DNA of 64,000 bases from Chrysoperla carnea (Eukaryota > Arthropoda > Insecta > Neuroptera > Chrysopidae): positions 8,679,140 through 8,743,139 of the forward strand of contig NC_058342.1 of NCBI RefSeq assembly GCF_905475395.1, written 5' to 3'. Shown in pieces: positions 32,955 to 44,255 of this stretch. The translations under genes and the position numbers were made by a program. The first letter of the stretch is position 1, and each line of letters opens with the position of its first letter. The notes below the pieces were generated by a model. That model was not told where the DNA came from. It saw only the letters and a program-made list of their open reading frames with translations, and ran no database searches.

Positions 32955-34738
32955 AGTGAAACACAATCAAATATTACCTTTCGCTAAGACTCCAATCATT
33001 AGTTTAATAATTACTTTACCGATGCACAGATGTCAGATAAATATATATATAAGTTAAATTAATTTTCTTAAAAATATCCTTATAATGATATGTTATGAAA
33101 AATATTAATATTTTCTGTTTTCATTTTTAATTTCTGAAATATTAAAAATACTTACAGTATTTTTATATGTATGAATTTTTCATAAAAAGGAAAAAAACAA
33201 GTAATTGTTGGACAAGGAAAGATGTATACATAGCTAACATATAAATTATAGAAACAGCTATTTAAATTCATATATAAAAGCTAGTCACTGTATACAGTCA
33301 GTTAGTGTACGCAGAACCAAAAAATCAACAACATGGAATAAAGGAAACTATATATACATCTTTCTTCGAGCAACAAGGATATGTATAAACATCATTTAAT
33401 TTAATATTCAATTTCAAAATGTTCTGGTGAGAAATAAAAAACATGCATTAAATATTTTAATTTCATTTTGAACTTTATCTTATTTCTTTAATAAATTTGA
33501 TACTTGTTCTTTTAATTCAATCTGAGTGCTAAATGACAATCAAATAAGATTATTTTATTGAATTGTAAACAACTTTAGATAGATGATATAAAAATATTAT
33601 TTTATATAGTATTGGAATGATTTATGTAACTTTTTTGGGAAGTTCATGTGTTCTTGGTGTGTGATGAATTTAACACTCCAGAACATAGTTTAACATGAAC
33701 CTTTTTTGTTGTTATATTGTTTTTTCTAAATGAAAAAATTGTAACTAATTACTTTTTTTTTGTTGCATAAATCATCCGTGCTAATTTTTTTTTGAAACAT
33801 TTTGTTTCTTTTAGATATGACTAACTCATTATTTTAGACTATGTCATTTATATATTTATTCTTTTTTTAAAGTTTATTAAGTAAACTTTTTGGATTCTTC
33901 TAATCCGTTTATTATATGGTTAACTCTCTTTATAGAGACGATATCATTTTATATTATTCGACCATGTCGTTAGTCTGTATTTATTTCTTCTAAAGTTTAG
34001 TAAATAAACTTTTGGATTTTTTTATCCATTTAATATATGGTTAACTCTCTTTATAGAGACGATATCATTTTGTATTTTTGACAATGTCATTAATATTTAA
34101 TATTTTATAGAGTTTATTAAGTAAACTTAGGATTATTTTTTAATCCTTTTAAAATATGATTAACTCTCCTTTATAGGGACTATATCATTTTGTATAAACT
34201 AAAACGGTCGCTTGGTTTGACAAATTGTGGTATGCATTCATTGTAATATGTTTTTGTTTTTTTTTACTTCACTATTTTTGAACTTATAGAATGCGGTACG
34301 CAATTTGTCGAATCAAGTCACTTGTATATATAATTCTGTTATTTGCTTTTGTATGGACTATTTTTTTTTTGAATTATTGTGAAAGAATATTGGTTACGAA
34401 ATTGAATTTAATCTTTTTTATTAGTAAAGAATAAAACTCGAATTTATCAAAAATTTAAATACTGATTTCATTATTTTCTCTTAATTCAGATTTATATTTC
34501 AGATTAATTAATTTTCACGCTTCCACGTAAACATTTATGAATGAATTGAACTTGTTACATATATGAGATTGAGTACGGTTAACTCGTGGCTAGAATAATC
34601 TAGTTCGAGAGAATATCTCGGTTAACAACCATTCTTATTAGTACTTGTTCATTTCACCCTAATACAACGTTACAATATCAGTTAACTATAAAATTGCGTT
34701 TCAATTTTTATCAAACTCTTGTTTTCTTTGTATCAATA
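32955..34738 (+). repeat. gypsy 5' LTR
   Basis: Unusually long (1.78 kb) and AT-rich. It contains about three tandem copies of a roughly 120-bp block with GGTTAACTCTCTTTATAGAG and GTTTATTAAGTAAACTT (about 33835-34195). The exact 3' border is uncertain by one base because the neighbouring sequences share it. Confidence 0.9.
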
Positions 34739-34843
34739 TTGGTAGCAGACAGAACAAGATTTACACCTCTGAAATTCGTAACATTTTCTTTCATAATTTT
34801 TCTTAAACCTTAACAGGGTATTTAGACTATTGTTCACAGATTT

Positions 34844-35908
34844 ATGAACTCAGATTCAGATAATAGTGTTGAGGAATTTTATGGATTTTCTCCTGAAGAA
34901 CAAAGGGACATCCAGTATAGATTCAAACAACTATTTAAAATCACAATGGACAAAGAAACTTTGGATGAATTATGGACAAATTTAGGAGCACAATTGGAAG
35001 GAACCTCAAATTTGATCCAGGAAACCAATGTGGTATTAAATCAAATTTCCGAAGCAACACTTCATAACACCAATCAAATTTCGGAGCTAAGTACCAAAAT
35101 TACTTAAAAAAATTCTATAGATGACAAATTTCAAAAAATTGACTTAAATATAATTACCAAAGACATACCAGTATTAAACTTATTCTACCCTGACAGTACA
35201 GTTAGCTTCACTCTTGAAACTGACAATCTAGCAAAATTAAATCTCGTTTCAGAACATTTTCTTTTAAAATTTTTATTTACTAAAATACATAAAAATGCAA
35301 AAGATTTTTGGGCAAATTATTTAGAACAAGCAAGAACTTGGAACTTTATAAAAAAAGATTTAATTGAAAACTATTTATCAACTTCTCAATTAACAATAGC
35401 AAAAGATCGTTTTGTTAACAGACGACAAAAAGATGATGAAACCTTCTCATCATTTATTACTGATATTACAAAATACGCAAAACTTTTACAACCTGAATCT
35501 ACTGATTCTAGTATAATTAATATAATCTTTGCACATGTAAACGCCCAAACATTTGAATTAATAAAATTAATGGATACACCCGATTCAATCGTAAAGTTAA
35601 ATGAGTTAGGAAGAAAAATTTCTGAAATCACAGCTAGATCAAAGTTTTATAAAAATCAAAAATCAAATTTACATAATTCTATTACAAATCAACAAAACAC
35701 ACAAAAAACAAACACCAATAATGGTGATAAACTAAAGCATAAAAGTCAGTATAACTGTACTCACTGTAAAAAATCAGGGCATACAATTAAATATTGTTCT
35801 TTACTAAAAAATCAAAAAGTAAAAACTGAAAATACTAACCCCTTTGTAAATAATATCACTACCCAAGCTGATATTAACAATTACGAATCTGACATTTCAA
35901 AAAACTAG
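34844..35908 (+). pseudogene. gypsy gag, one in-frame stop
   Basis: One frame runs from ATG 34844 to TAG 35906-35908 except for TAA at 35105-35107. It encodes an acidic N-terminus, a helical capsid-like middle (FVNRRQKDDETFSSFITDI) and a CCHC knuckle near 35757-35800 (CTHCKKSGHTIKYC), the usual nucleocapsid motif that binds the RNA genome. The internal stop would remove most of the protein unless read through. The gag stop is overlapped by a frameshift heptamer. Confidence 0.85.
35899..35905 (+). promoter_or_regulatory. Canonical -1 ribosomal frameshift heptamer AAAAAAC
   Basis: The heptamer A AAA AAC is in the gag phase and ends one base before the gag TAG. Slipping back one base enters the protease frame (CTA GTA AAT...), which contains LVDSGSS. 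This is the X XXY YYZ pattern used by many gypsy-type elements and retroviruses for Gag-Pol. I did not resolve a downstream stem or pseudoknot. Confidence 0.8.
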
Positions 35909-38900
35909 TAAATCTCACCAAACATTTGCCTGTTATAAACATTAACATCGGTAACTTTAAATTTCATGCATTAGTAGACTCAGGTAGTTCAATTAATGCT
36001 ATTACAAAAAAGGCCTACAATAAAATTAAAAAAATTTTCGCAATTAAAATTATAAATTCACCCTTAACAGCATCTTTGCCAGGATCTAATAGTTTAAAAT
36101 AAAAATACATAATAAAATTAATTTATCTTTTAAAATTGATCATCTAACTTGGAAACAAGATTTTTACATCATTGATTCATTACCGTATGATATTCTTTTG
36201 GGTATACCAACACTACATAAGTGTGGAATTTTATTGAATTTCAATAATAATTCATTATCATTTCATCACTTTAATTATCTTAATATTCCATTCATTGATA
36301 CTGAACCTAAGATTACCTTTAATACAATATGCGAAATTCAAATAAATTTAGATAAATTAAATCAAGATAAATTAAATGCATTATTAAATAAATATAAAAT
36401 AGTTTTAACAAAAACACCGGGACGTGCGCGTAATTTTGAATACACTATATTTATTAAAGACAAGGAACCAATTCATAAGACTCCGTATTATCTACCACCA
36501 GATAAAGAAATATTACTTAAAAATCATATTAATGAACTGGTAAATCTAGATATTCTTAAACCAGCGCAATCTCCTTGGGCAAGTCCGGTATTTTTTGTAA
36601 AAAAAAAAACTAATAATGAATTTAGAATGGTATCCGACTATCGTTTCTTGAACAAAAAGATTGTTTTTGACCCAATAAGTAATGTATCAATTAATCATAT
36701 ATTTTCAAACTTAGGAAACGCCACAGTTTATAGTTTAATTGATATGTCAAATGCATTCTACCAAGTGCCATTGGATGATAGCAGCAAACCTTATACGGCT
36801 ATCATAACACAATTTGGTCAATTTATCTTTAATGTTATTCCGTATGGTCTCAGTATTTCAAGTCAAGCCCTTTGTAGGCTCTTACTAAAAGAATTTGCGG
36901 ACTTAATAAATAAAATTATGGTAATCTATTATGATGATATTATTATTTTTTCGGAAAATATTCAAGAACATCACAAACATTTACGCAACGTTTGAAAATC
37001 TTAGGACACGTAATTTCTTCCGAAGGTAGGATACCTAATCCTGAAAAAGTAGAAGCAATTAGAACTATGCCTATTCCTAAAAACCTTAAGGAATTACAAT
37101 CATTTCTTGGAATGACAGCCTTCTTCGCTAGATATATACAGAATTTTAGTACTATAGTGGCACCTTTAAATGCCTTAAAAAAGAAAGATGCTAAATTCAT
37201 TATAACGCAAACACATGTGGATGCTATTAATAAACTTAAAACAGTGCTCACTACGGCACCAATTTTACGATTCCCTATTTTTGATGACAAACATCCTTTC
37301 ATAGTAACTACAGATGCAAGTTCTATAGGTGTAGGTGCTTGTCTAATGCAAAAATTTGAAAACAAACTACATCCAATTGAATACTGTTCGCGAAAACTTA
37401 ATCCAGCAGAATCAAAATACCCAGTATACCAACTGGAATTATTGGCTGTTTTACATGCATTAAATACATTTAAAGACTACCTTTTAGATCGAAAATTTAT
37501 ATTACGTACTGATTGCAACGCTTTGGTGTATTTATTTAATACACCACAACGTTTTAATAAACTTTCCAGATGGTTATTAACTATCTCGAAATTTAATTTT
37601 ACTACAGAACATATTAGAGGCACAGAAAATGTAGTAGCCGATTGTTTAAGTAGATTATTTTGTGAAAATGAAACAAATATTGAGGAAAATATTCAATCAA
37701 AAAACATAGAACCAATTACACTTCTTAATCAGATATTAACTGACCCCAAAGGTTTTTTATCTATAAAAAAGGAACAAAAAGCTTCTCCAGATTGTAGACA
37801 CATTTACCAATTAATTAAATCAGGTTCAAATGTACAAAATTTTGCAATTCGCGATGGCTTATTAGTTCGTTTTGTTGGGCGCAATAGAAATAAACGTATT
37901 GTTCTCACAGATTCTTTATTGGACTATGTATTAGATTACTTTCATTCCTCAGTATTTGGATGTCATTCAGGCGTCACGAAAACATATCGTGAGATAGCCA
38001 AAAGATTTACATATCCTGACTTATATAAAAAAACTGTAGATTATGTTAAAAAGTGTAGTGTTTGTGCTACCTGTAAACCAATAAACTACAAAATCTCAGC
38101 ACCTGATGCATAAATTAGTGAAAAAAATATATATAACAAATTATATGTGGACTTTATTGGACCCCTAATACCTTCTGCAGATAATGGCTTCAAATATATT
38201 TTTGTTATTACAGATGCTTATAGCAAGTTTTGTTGGGCCTACCCCACTAGGAAAGCAACGTCAGCAGTGGTAATTAAAATTTTACATCAACTCTTCATGG
38301 TATTTGGATTTCCAAAAGTTTTAATTAGCGATAATGCTAAAAGCTTCAAGTCTAATAAATATACACAATTTTATTATTAAATGGAATTCGCATTGGATAT
38401 ACCTCGCCTTACCGTCCTCAAGGTAATATCACAGAAAGAATAAACAGAAATATAAAAATAAATTTAACCTGCGTAATCAAACAATACCAAATGAAACATA
38501 AGGACTGGAATAAAATATTGCCATTTATAATATTCAATTTCAATTCGACATATCACTCAATTATTAAAGCTTCACCAGCAGCAGTTTTTTTGGGGTCGAA
38601 CTTGGAATCAACCATTGGATTTATTACTAAATACCACCGATATTTTGGCTATGGAAAAACCTCCTAGTGTGGATATGGTCCAGCAGGCACTGCATAAAGC
38701 TACTGTAATGCGAAAAGCACGACAACATCAAGCTCCAACTGATGTTAAATTCCACGTTAATCAACTTGTACGGGTTAGACTACCACCTACAGCATCAAAC
38801 ATCAACGAAGACAGAAAATTTTCACCTCGATTCAGCGATGTTAAAAGAATCGTCCGTTTTACAACTCCAGTTAGTGTAGAATTAATTGATCCAAAAACTA

Positions 38901-38953
38901 ACGAATTAACTAGAACACATGTCACACACTTGAAACGTGCTGAAGTGTTATAA
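35905..38953 (+). pseudogene. gypsy pol: protease, RT, RNase H and integrase, broken
   Basis: Protease with LVDSGSSINAI (near 35975) in the -1 frame is cut by a one-base frameshift near 36098. RT (about 36198-36995) has SPWASPVFFVKKK, FRMVSDYRFLN and YYDDIIIF but loses a segment and its frame near 36990. Connection and RNase H (36992-38113) contain KILGHVIS, TDASSIGVGACL and an integrase HHCC region with CSVCATC. An in-frame TAA at 38111 precedes the integrase core (YVDFIGPL, LISDNAKSF). Further frame changes near 38370 and 38610 precede the C-terminal segment 38615-38953. RT and integrase catalytic words survive but no continuous enzyme can be made. Confidence 0.88.
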
Positions 38954-38977
38954 GATGAACTTTTTTTAGAGGTGGTG

Positions 38978-40759
38978 AGTGAAACACAATCAAATATTAC
39001 CTTTAGCTAAGACTCCAATCATTAGTTTAATAATTACTTTACCGATGCACAGATGTCGGATAAATATATATATAAGTTAAATTAATTTTCTTAAAAAAAT
39101 CCTTATAATGATATGTTATGAAAAATATTAATATTTTCTATTTTCATTTTTAATTTCTGAAATATTAAAAATACTTACAGTATTTTTATATGTATGAATT
39201 TTTCATAAAAAGGAAAAAACAAGTAATTGTTGGACAAGGAAAGATGTATACATAGCTAACATATAAATTATAGAAACAGCTATTTAAATTCATATATAAA
39301 AGCTAGTCACTGTATACAGTCAGTTAGTGTACGCAGAACCAAAAAATCAACAACATGGAATAAAGGAAACTATATATACATCTTTCTTCGAGCAACAAGG
39401 ATATGTATAAACATCATTTAATTTAATATTCAATTTCAAAATGTTCTGGTGAGAAATAAAAAACATGCATTAAATATTTTAATTTCATTTTGAACTTTAT
39501 CTTATTTCTTTAATAAATTTGATACTTGTTCTTTTAATTCAATCTGAGTGCTAAATGACAATCAAATAAGATTATTTTATTGAATTGTAAACAACTTTAG
39601 ATAGATGATATAAAAATATTATTTTATATAGTATTGGAATGATTTATGTAACTTGTTGGGAAGTTCATGTGTTCTTGGTGTGTGATGAATTTAACACTCC
39701 AGAACATAGTTTAACATGAACCTTTTTTGTTGTTATATTGTTTTTTCTAAATGAAAAAATTGTAACTAATTACTTTTTTTTTGTTGCATAAATCATCCGT
39801 GCTAATTTTTTTTTGAAACATTTTGTTTCTTTTAGATATGACTAACTCATTATTTTAGACTATGTCATTTATATATTTATTCTTTTTTTAAAGTTTATTA
39901 AGTAAACTTTTTGGATTCTTCTAATCCGTTTATTATATGGTTAACTCTCTTTATAGAGACGATATCATTTTATATTATTCGACCATGTCGTTAGTATGTA
40001 TTTATTTCTTCTAAAGTTTAGTAAATAAACTTTTGGATTTTTTTATCCATTTAATATATGGTTAACTCTCTTTATAGAGACGATATCATTTTGTATTTTT
40101 GACAATGTCATTAATATTTAATATTTTATAGAGTTTATTAAGTAAACTTAGGATTATTTTTTAATCCTTTTAAAATATGATTAACTCTCCTTTATAGGGA
40201 CTATATCATTTTGTATAAACTAAAACGGTCGCTTGGTTTGACAAATTGTGGTATGCATTCATTGTAATATGTTTTTGTTTTTTTTTACTTCACTATTTTT
40301 GAACTTATAGAATGCGGTACGCAATTTGTCGAATCAAGTCACTTGTATATATAATTCTGTTATTTGCTTTTGTATGGACTATTTTTTTTTTGAATTATTG
40401 TGAAAGAATATTGGTTACGAAATTGAATTTAATCTTTTTTATTAGTGAAGAATAAAACTCGAATTTATTAAAAATTTAAATACTGATTTCATTATTTTCT
40501 CTTAATTCAGATTTATATTTCAGATTAATTAATTTTCACGCTTCCACGTAAACATTTATGAATGAATTGAACTTGTTACATATATGAGATTGAGTACGGT
40601 TAACTCGTGGCTAGAATAATCTAGTTCGAGAGAATATCTCGGTTAACAACCATTCTTATTAGTACTTGTTCATTTCACCCTAATACAACGTTACAATATC
40701 AGTTAACTATAAAATTGCGTTTCAATTTTTATCAAACTCTTGTTTTCTTTGTATCAATA
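38978..40759 (+). repeat. gypsy 3' LTR
   Basis: 1,782 bp. Visible differences from the 5' LTR include TTTAGCTAAG for TTTCGCTAAG, GTCGG for GTCAG and ACTTGTTGGG for ACTTTTTTGGG, about 0.5% overall by eye. Confidence 0.92.
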
Positions 40760-41388
40760 GAACCTGGAGTAACTTTTACTTGATTCAAAATAAAAATCAT
40801 TTAACTGTTTCTATGGAGGGAAAAATTGGACCAATGGGGTTTCTGGCAAGATCCAGAATATTAAGCTTTTCTGATAAAGAATCAATTGACAAAATGCGGT
40901 ACTCATATTTTGCACACTCAACCCCATCCAGAGCCTGCACTAATGTTTTAAAAACGAAAATCCAGAGAGTTGTACCATTTTTTACAGAATAATATGCAAA
41001 GGCTTACAAGAAGGCAGTTTCAGTTTTCGAATAATATCGGAAAAATTTCGTTGCAATAATTATTTCAAAAGATACAGGATTTTAAATCCAGAAGTATCAT
41101 TTTTGTTCGGAAAGCGAATATCTTGGTCCGAAAAGCTGGCACGGAAACTTTTTTTAGCCCATTTTTAAGAAAAATAAACATATTTGCGAGTGGCCTAAAA
41201 AAATTTATTTGAAAAAATAATTTTTAAAATTTAGGTATGCTTCTAAACTTGATATAAAATTTATTGATAACATTTCTCACCCTTTCCACCATCCTTTCAA
41301 AGCTGCAAGGGCCGATAAAAATTTTTACTAATGCAATTTCAGACTACAAAATACAAATTTTCGGAATAAATTCTCGAACATAGTTCTT
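40760..41388. other. Unassigned sequence right of the gypsy element
   Basis: Contains a 70-codon plus-strand frame (40780-40992, ending in KTKIQRVVPFFTE) that I do not recognise. It may be an exon-like relic of gene A or its neighbour. A TTTTCAG that could act as a splice acceptor lies at about 41412-41418, just before the first recognisable gene A block. Confidence 0.35.
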
Positions 41389-42780
41389 TTGGTTTTTTCA
41401 TATTTCTGCATTTTCAGATGTAAGAGCAAACTCTTACAACGTCATCTTGTTCAGAACAAGAAAATTGTGTACAATACAGACATCGACGTTTCTGCAATGG
41501 CAAACAATTACAAATTTCTGGAGACAAGACATGGTTATGAGTTTGAAAATGCTGCATATTATTTGAGAAGCTGCATTAAAAATATAGATGCTCATCCGCT
41601 TCCTCGCAACGTAACTGCTTATGACATCATTCATGGAGAATGCAGCATTCCTGAGCAATTAATTGATTTTATGCGAAATCTTGTTAAAGGACCTAATTTT
41701 TCTAATGACGATTCAGACAAACTGAACGTAAAAATAACTTCAATATGTAGTGATATTATTTATGCTATCACTAGAGATGCATATAAGTTTAATCCGGCAA
41801 GTAATCACGATACTAATTAGGTATGGCCATATGATTGGATATAATTTGCCAGAACAATTGGAAACCAAAATGACATACACCGATCCTAGACAACAAAGTT
41901 ATACCAAAAGGCATCACTGCAGCAAATGGACACAGCACTCACGAAGCGTTCGACAATTTCGACCGCTTCGTTGACAAAACTTCTGGAAAGGACACAATGC
42001 CCGACGCAGTTGGACTTGTTTACTAATTCTCTAGTAATGGAACTGATTATTTTGATGATGTTGAAGCTACAACTTCATCAACGCCTCAAATTCCACATAG
42101 GCCCTTCTACATTTTCTCCTCAACGAAAATGTAGAAGGGTCTATCCCTAAGGTGTTTCATTGAAATATCACGAGAAATTCGACCATATTATTCTAAACCT
42201 AAGGCAAGTATGCAGCTGATTACTATAGATTCGTTTACCAATACAATAGAGTTATGCAAAGGTGCTACAGAAATAGCAACAGATAAGGATTTATTATGGG
42301 TAATGTCGTTGTCAAAAATTGATTCTGTTCCTTTGTGGTTGGGTTATAAGTGTATGATATCAAGTAACCACAGTGAGAAGCAAAAGATTGAGTATTTGCT
42401 TCTCATAAATTGTTCACCAATGAAACATTAAACATAGCTAAAGAAATCGCTGAGAAATATCAGCAGCCAGAAATTATTGTGACATATGATTAAGAGATAG
42501 CAAAAATGGCAATGCAAATTCAAGAACAAGAAAAACCGCCATACAATAAGATTTTTGTTAACTTGGGAGCGTTCCACACAGAGATGGCATTTTTTAAAGC
42601 CATCGGAAAATACAATGGCTGCAGTGGTTTAGTAAAAATACTGGTGCAAGCAGAAGTATTAGCTGGCTCCATGAAAAGCTTTTTAGACAGCAAGCATTTC
42701 AGTCGTTGCAAGCGCTTACATTCATTGACTGTTTGTTTGTCGTGTTACGTAGTCAACCGCATATTTTATTCAAGATAAGT
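41389..42780 (+). pseudogene. Gene A, first part: relative of gene B, degenerate
   Basis: Fragments in changing frames align in order with the gene B protein: HPLPRNVTAYDIIHGECSIPEQLIDF with its YPPSDEFLKNPGTMPQSLTF region; a translated AFDNFDRFVDKTSGKDTM near 41935-41990 with FDNVDFNVCTIDGLNTL; DLLWVMSLSKI (about 42288) with DVLWFVAKKLNI; EIIVTYD (about 42471) with RVIITFDQP; and NLGAFHTEMAFFKAIGKY (about 42557) with RLGGFHLLMSFLGSIGYF. Several frameshifts and stops interrupt it, for example TAG at 41818 and TAA after the VTYD block. The family is widespread in arthropod genomes but, as far as I recall, has no named function. The gene is cut off by the LINE downstream. Confidence 0.75.
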
Positions 42781-42856
42781 ACTTAGTTTTAATTTCAATA
42801 AACTTTATTTAATATTTTTAATTATAAATTTTCTGTTTTTATATTTTAAAAACAGA

Positions 42857-44206
42857 ATGAAGAAATGTACTTTTCCGATTTTACGACATTCAAGAAGTGC
42901 CATTAAATCCTCCACACAGCCGGCTCCAGATAATAAATTAAACAATAGTTATAGTACTATTATTATTGAAGACGATGCAGATGGTAGATTAATAAAACAT
43001 GACGAAGTTGTAATGGATCTTCGAAATAAATTAGTTCAAGTGCAAAATTCGAATAAGGAGTGTGAACAGAAAATAATGGACTTAGAAGCCATAATAAAAG
43101 AGAAAAATTCAACTATTGAATTTTTAGATAAAAAACTTGATTTGTATTTAAATAGTAAAGTAACTGTAAGTAGTGTAGGTTCTCAAACGGAGGAAATTCA
43201 GAGAATTTGTGCTGCTACGCAATCTGAGATCAGGGAATTGCAGATGGTAGACTCATTCATGCAAACTGAAATAAATATAGTAAACAATGTAATTGACGTG
43301 TGCCCTCAGTTTGATGTTTCTAACGACAGCATTCTTTCGAAAAATGTTGAAACGCAACCATTAGAAGTACTTTACCAGGTTGATAATAATGAAAGTGGCT
43401 CTAGCTCAGTCAATATTCATAACATAGAACAAAAAAATAACAAAACAAAATTTATTAAAAAATCGAAAATATCTTTGAAAAGAGCAAAAAGAAGTATCTT
43501 ATCATCTTCAAATATGACGAATGAAGTCTCTCATTCAAGTACTAATGTTACCCCTCGAATTACCCCGCGTGTATTAATTGTATCTGACCAAATTGGTAAA
43601 CAAATGTCTATTTGTTTGAGAGAATTGTTGCCTAACAACTTTTCGGTTTCCGTTTTGATTAAAAATCATGATACTCATGAAAATATTATTAAAGCCGTAA
43701 AAGAACAAGTAAATAGTTTTACGACATCGGATCACATAATTGTTATGCTTAGCTCATACCAAGTGGCTTCAAACAATGAAAACGACATTGGTATTAAATA
43801 CTTGAAAAAAAATTTACTTGAACTATTGAATATCACGAAAAATACAAATCTTATTCTGTCCACACTGCCTTTTAGAAAAGACATAAACGAATTCAATGAT
43901 ATGATTTTCAATATTAATCAGTTTATGGAAAATGAATTATTTAGATGCACCGATACTTTAACTTTATACACTAACAAACTTTTGATTTTAAATACTGACT
44001 TCCACAAAAATGGTAAAGATATAAACTATAGTGGTACACGTCGGTTAGCACGAACTATTAGAAAATACATTGCACAGGAATTGAGCGACGATCGTATACT
44101 CCCTCTAGTAGAAGCAAATGCCGTTAAAAAAATTCCTGACAAAAATATACCCCAGTTTCCTTCGACAACTGGTTGTACAAAAACTGTTTCTAAAAGAATA
44201 AATTAA
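42857..44206 (+). CDS. LINE ORF1 protein, esterase-like
   Basis: An open 449-codon frame. The N-terminal half has a coiled-coil stretch (about residues 50-95, LRNKLVQVQNSNKECEQKI) followed by a polar linker. The C-terminal half (about 240-425) begins PRVLIVSDQIGKQMSICL and has IVMLSSYQ, resembling the SGNH/GDSL-hydrolase-like ORF1 domain of CR1-type LINEs, although the usual catalytic GDS and DxxH residues are not clearly kept. ORF1 proteins bind the LINE RNA. This is the only undamaged reading frame of the element. Confidence 0.7.
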   Translation: MKKCTFPILRHSRSAIKSSTQPAPDNKLNNSYSTIIIEDDADGRLIKHDEVVMDLRNKLVQVQNSNKECEQKIMDLEAIIKEKNSTIEFLDKKLDLYLNSKVTVSSVGSQTEEIQRICAATQSEIRELQMVDSFMQTEINIVNNVIDVCPQFDVSNDSILSKNVETQPLEVLYQVDNNESGSSSVNIHNIEQKNNKTKFIKKSKISLKRAKRSILSSSNMTNEVSHSSTNVTPRITPRVLIVSDQIGKQMSICLRELLPNNFSVSVLIKNHDTHENIIKAVKEQVNSFTTSDHIIVMLSSYQVASNNENDIGIKYLKKNLLELLNITKNTNLILSTLPFRKDINEFNDMIFNINQFMENELFRCTDTLTLYTNKLLILNTDFHKNGKDINYSGTRRLARTIRKYIAQELSDDRILPLVEANAVKKIPDKNIPQFPSTTGCTKTVSKRIN

Positions 44207-44255
44207 AAGACTTACTAGACAAGCTTCTAAAAGTTCTCAAGTAGTAAATCCCAAC

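Larger units (their letters stand above)
32955..40759 (+). mobile_element. Ty3/gypsy-like LTR retrotransposon, defective
   Basis: LTRs of 1,784 bp (32955-34738) and 1,782 bp (38978-40759) begin AGTGAAAC and differ at only about nine sites by eye. The interior has gag, protease, RT, RNase H and integrase in gypsy order, with no envelope gene. TTGGTAGCAGAC follows the left LTR, the place for a tRNA primer site. AGAGGTGGTG precedes the right LTR as polypurine tract. I see no matching target duplication: CCAT lies left, GAAC right. Pol carries several frameshifts and stops, so it is not autonomous as read. Confidence 0.93.

Noticed and set aside
38954-38977. Envelope gene in the gypsy element
   Set aside because: Only 24 bp separate the end of pol from the right LTR, leaving no room for env.
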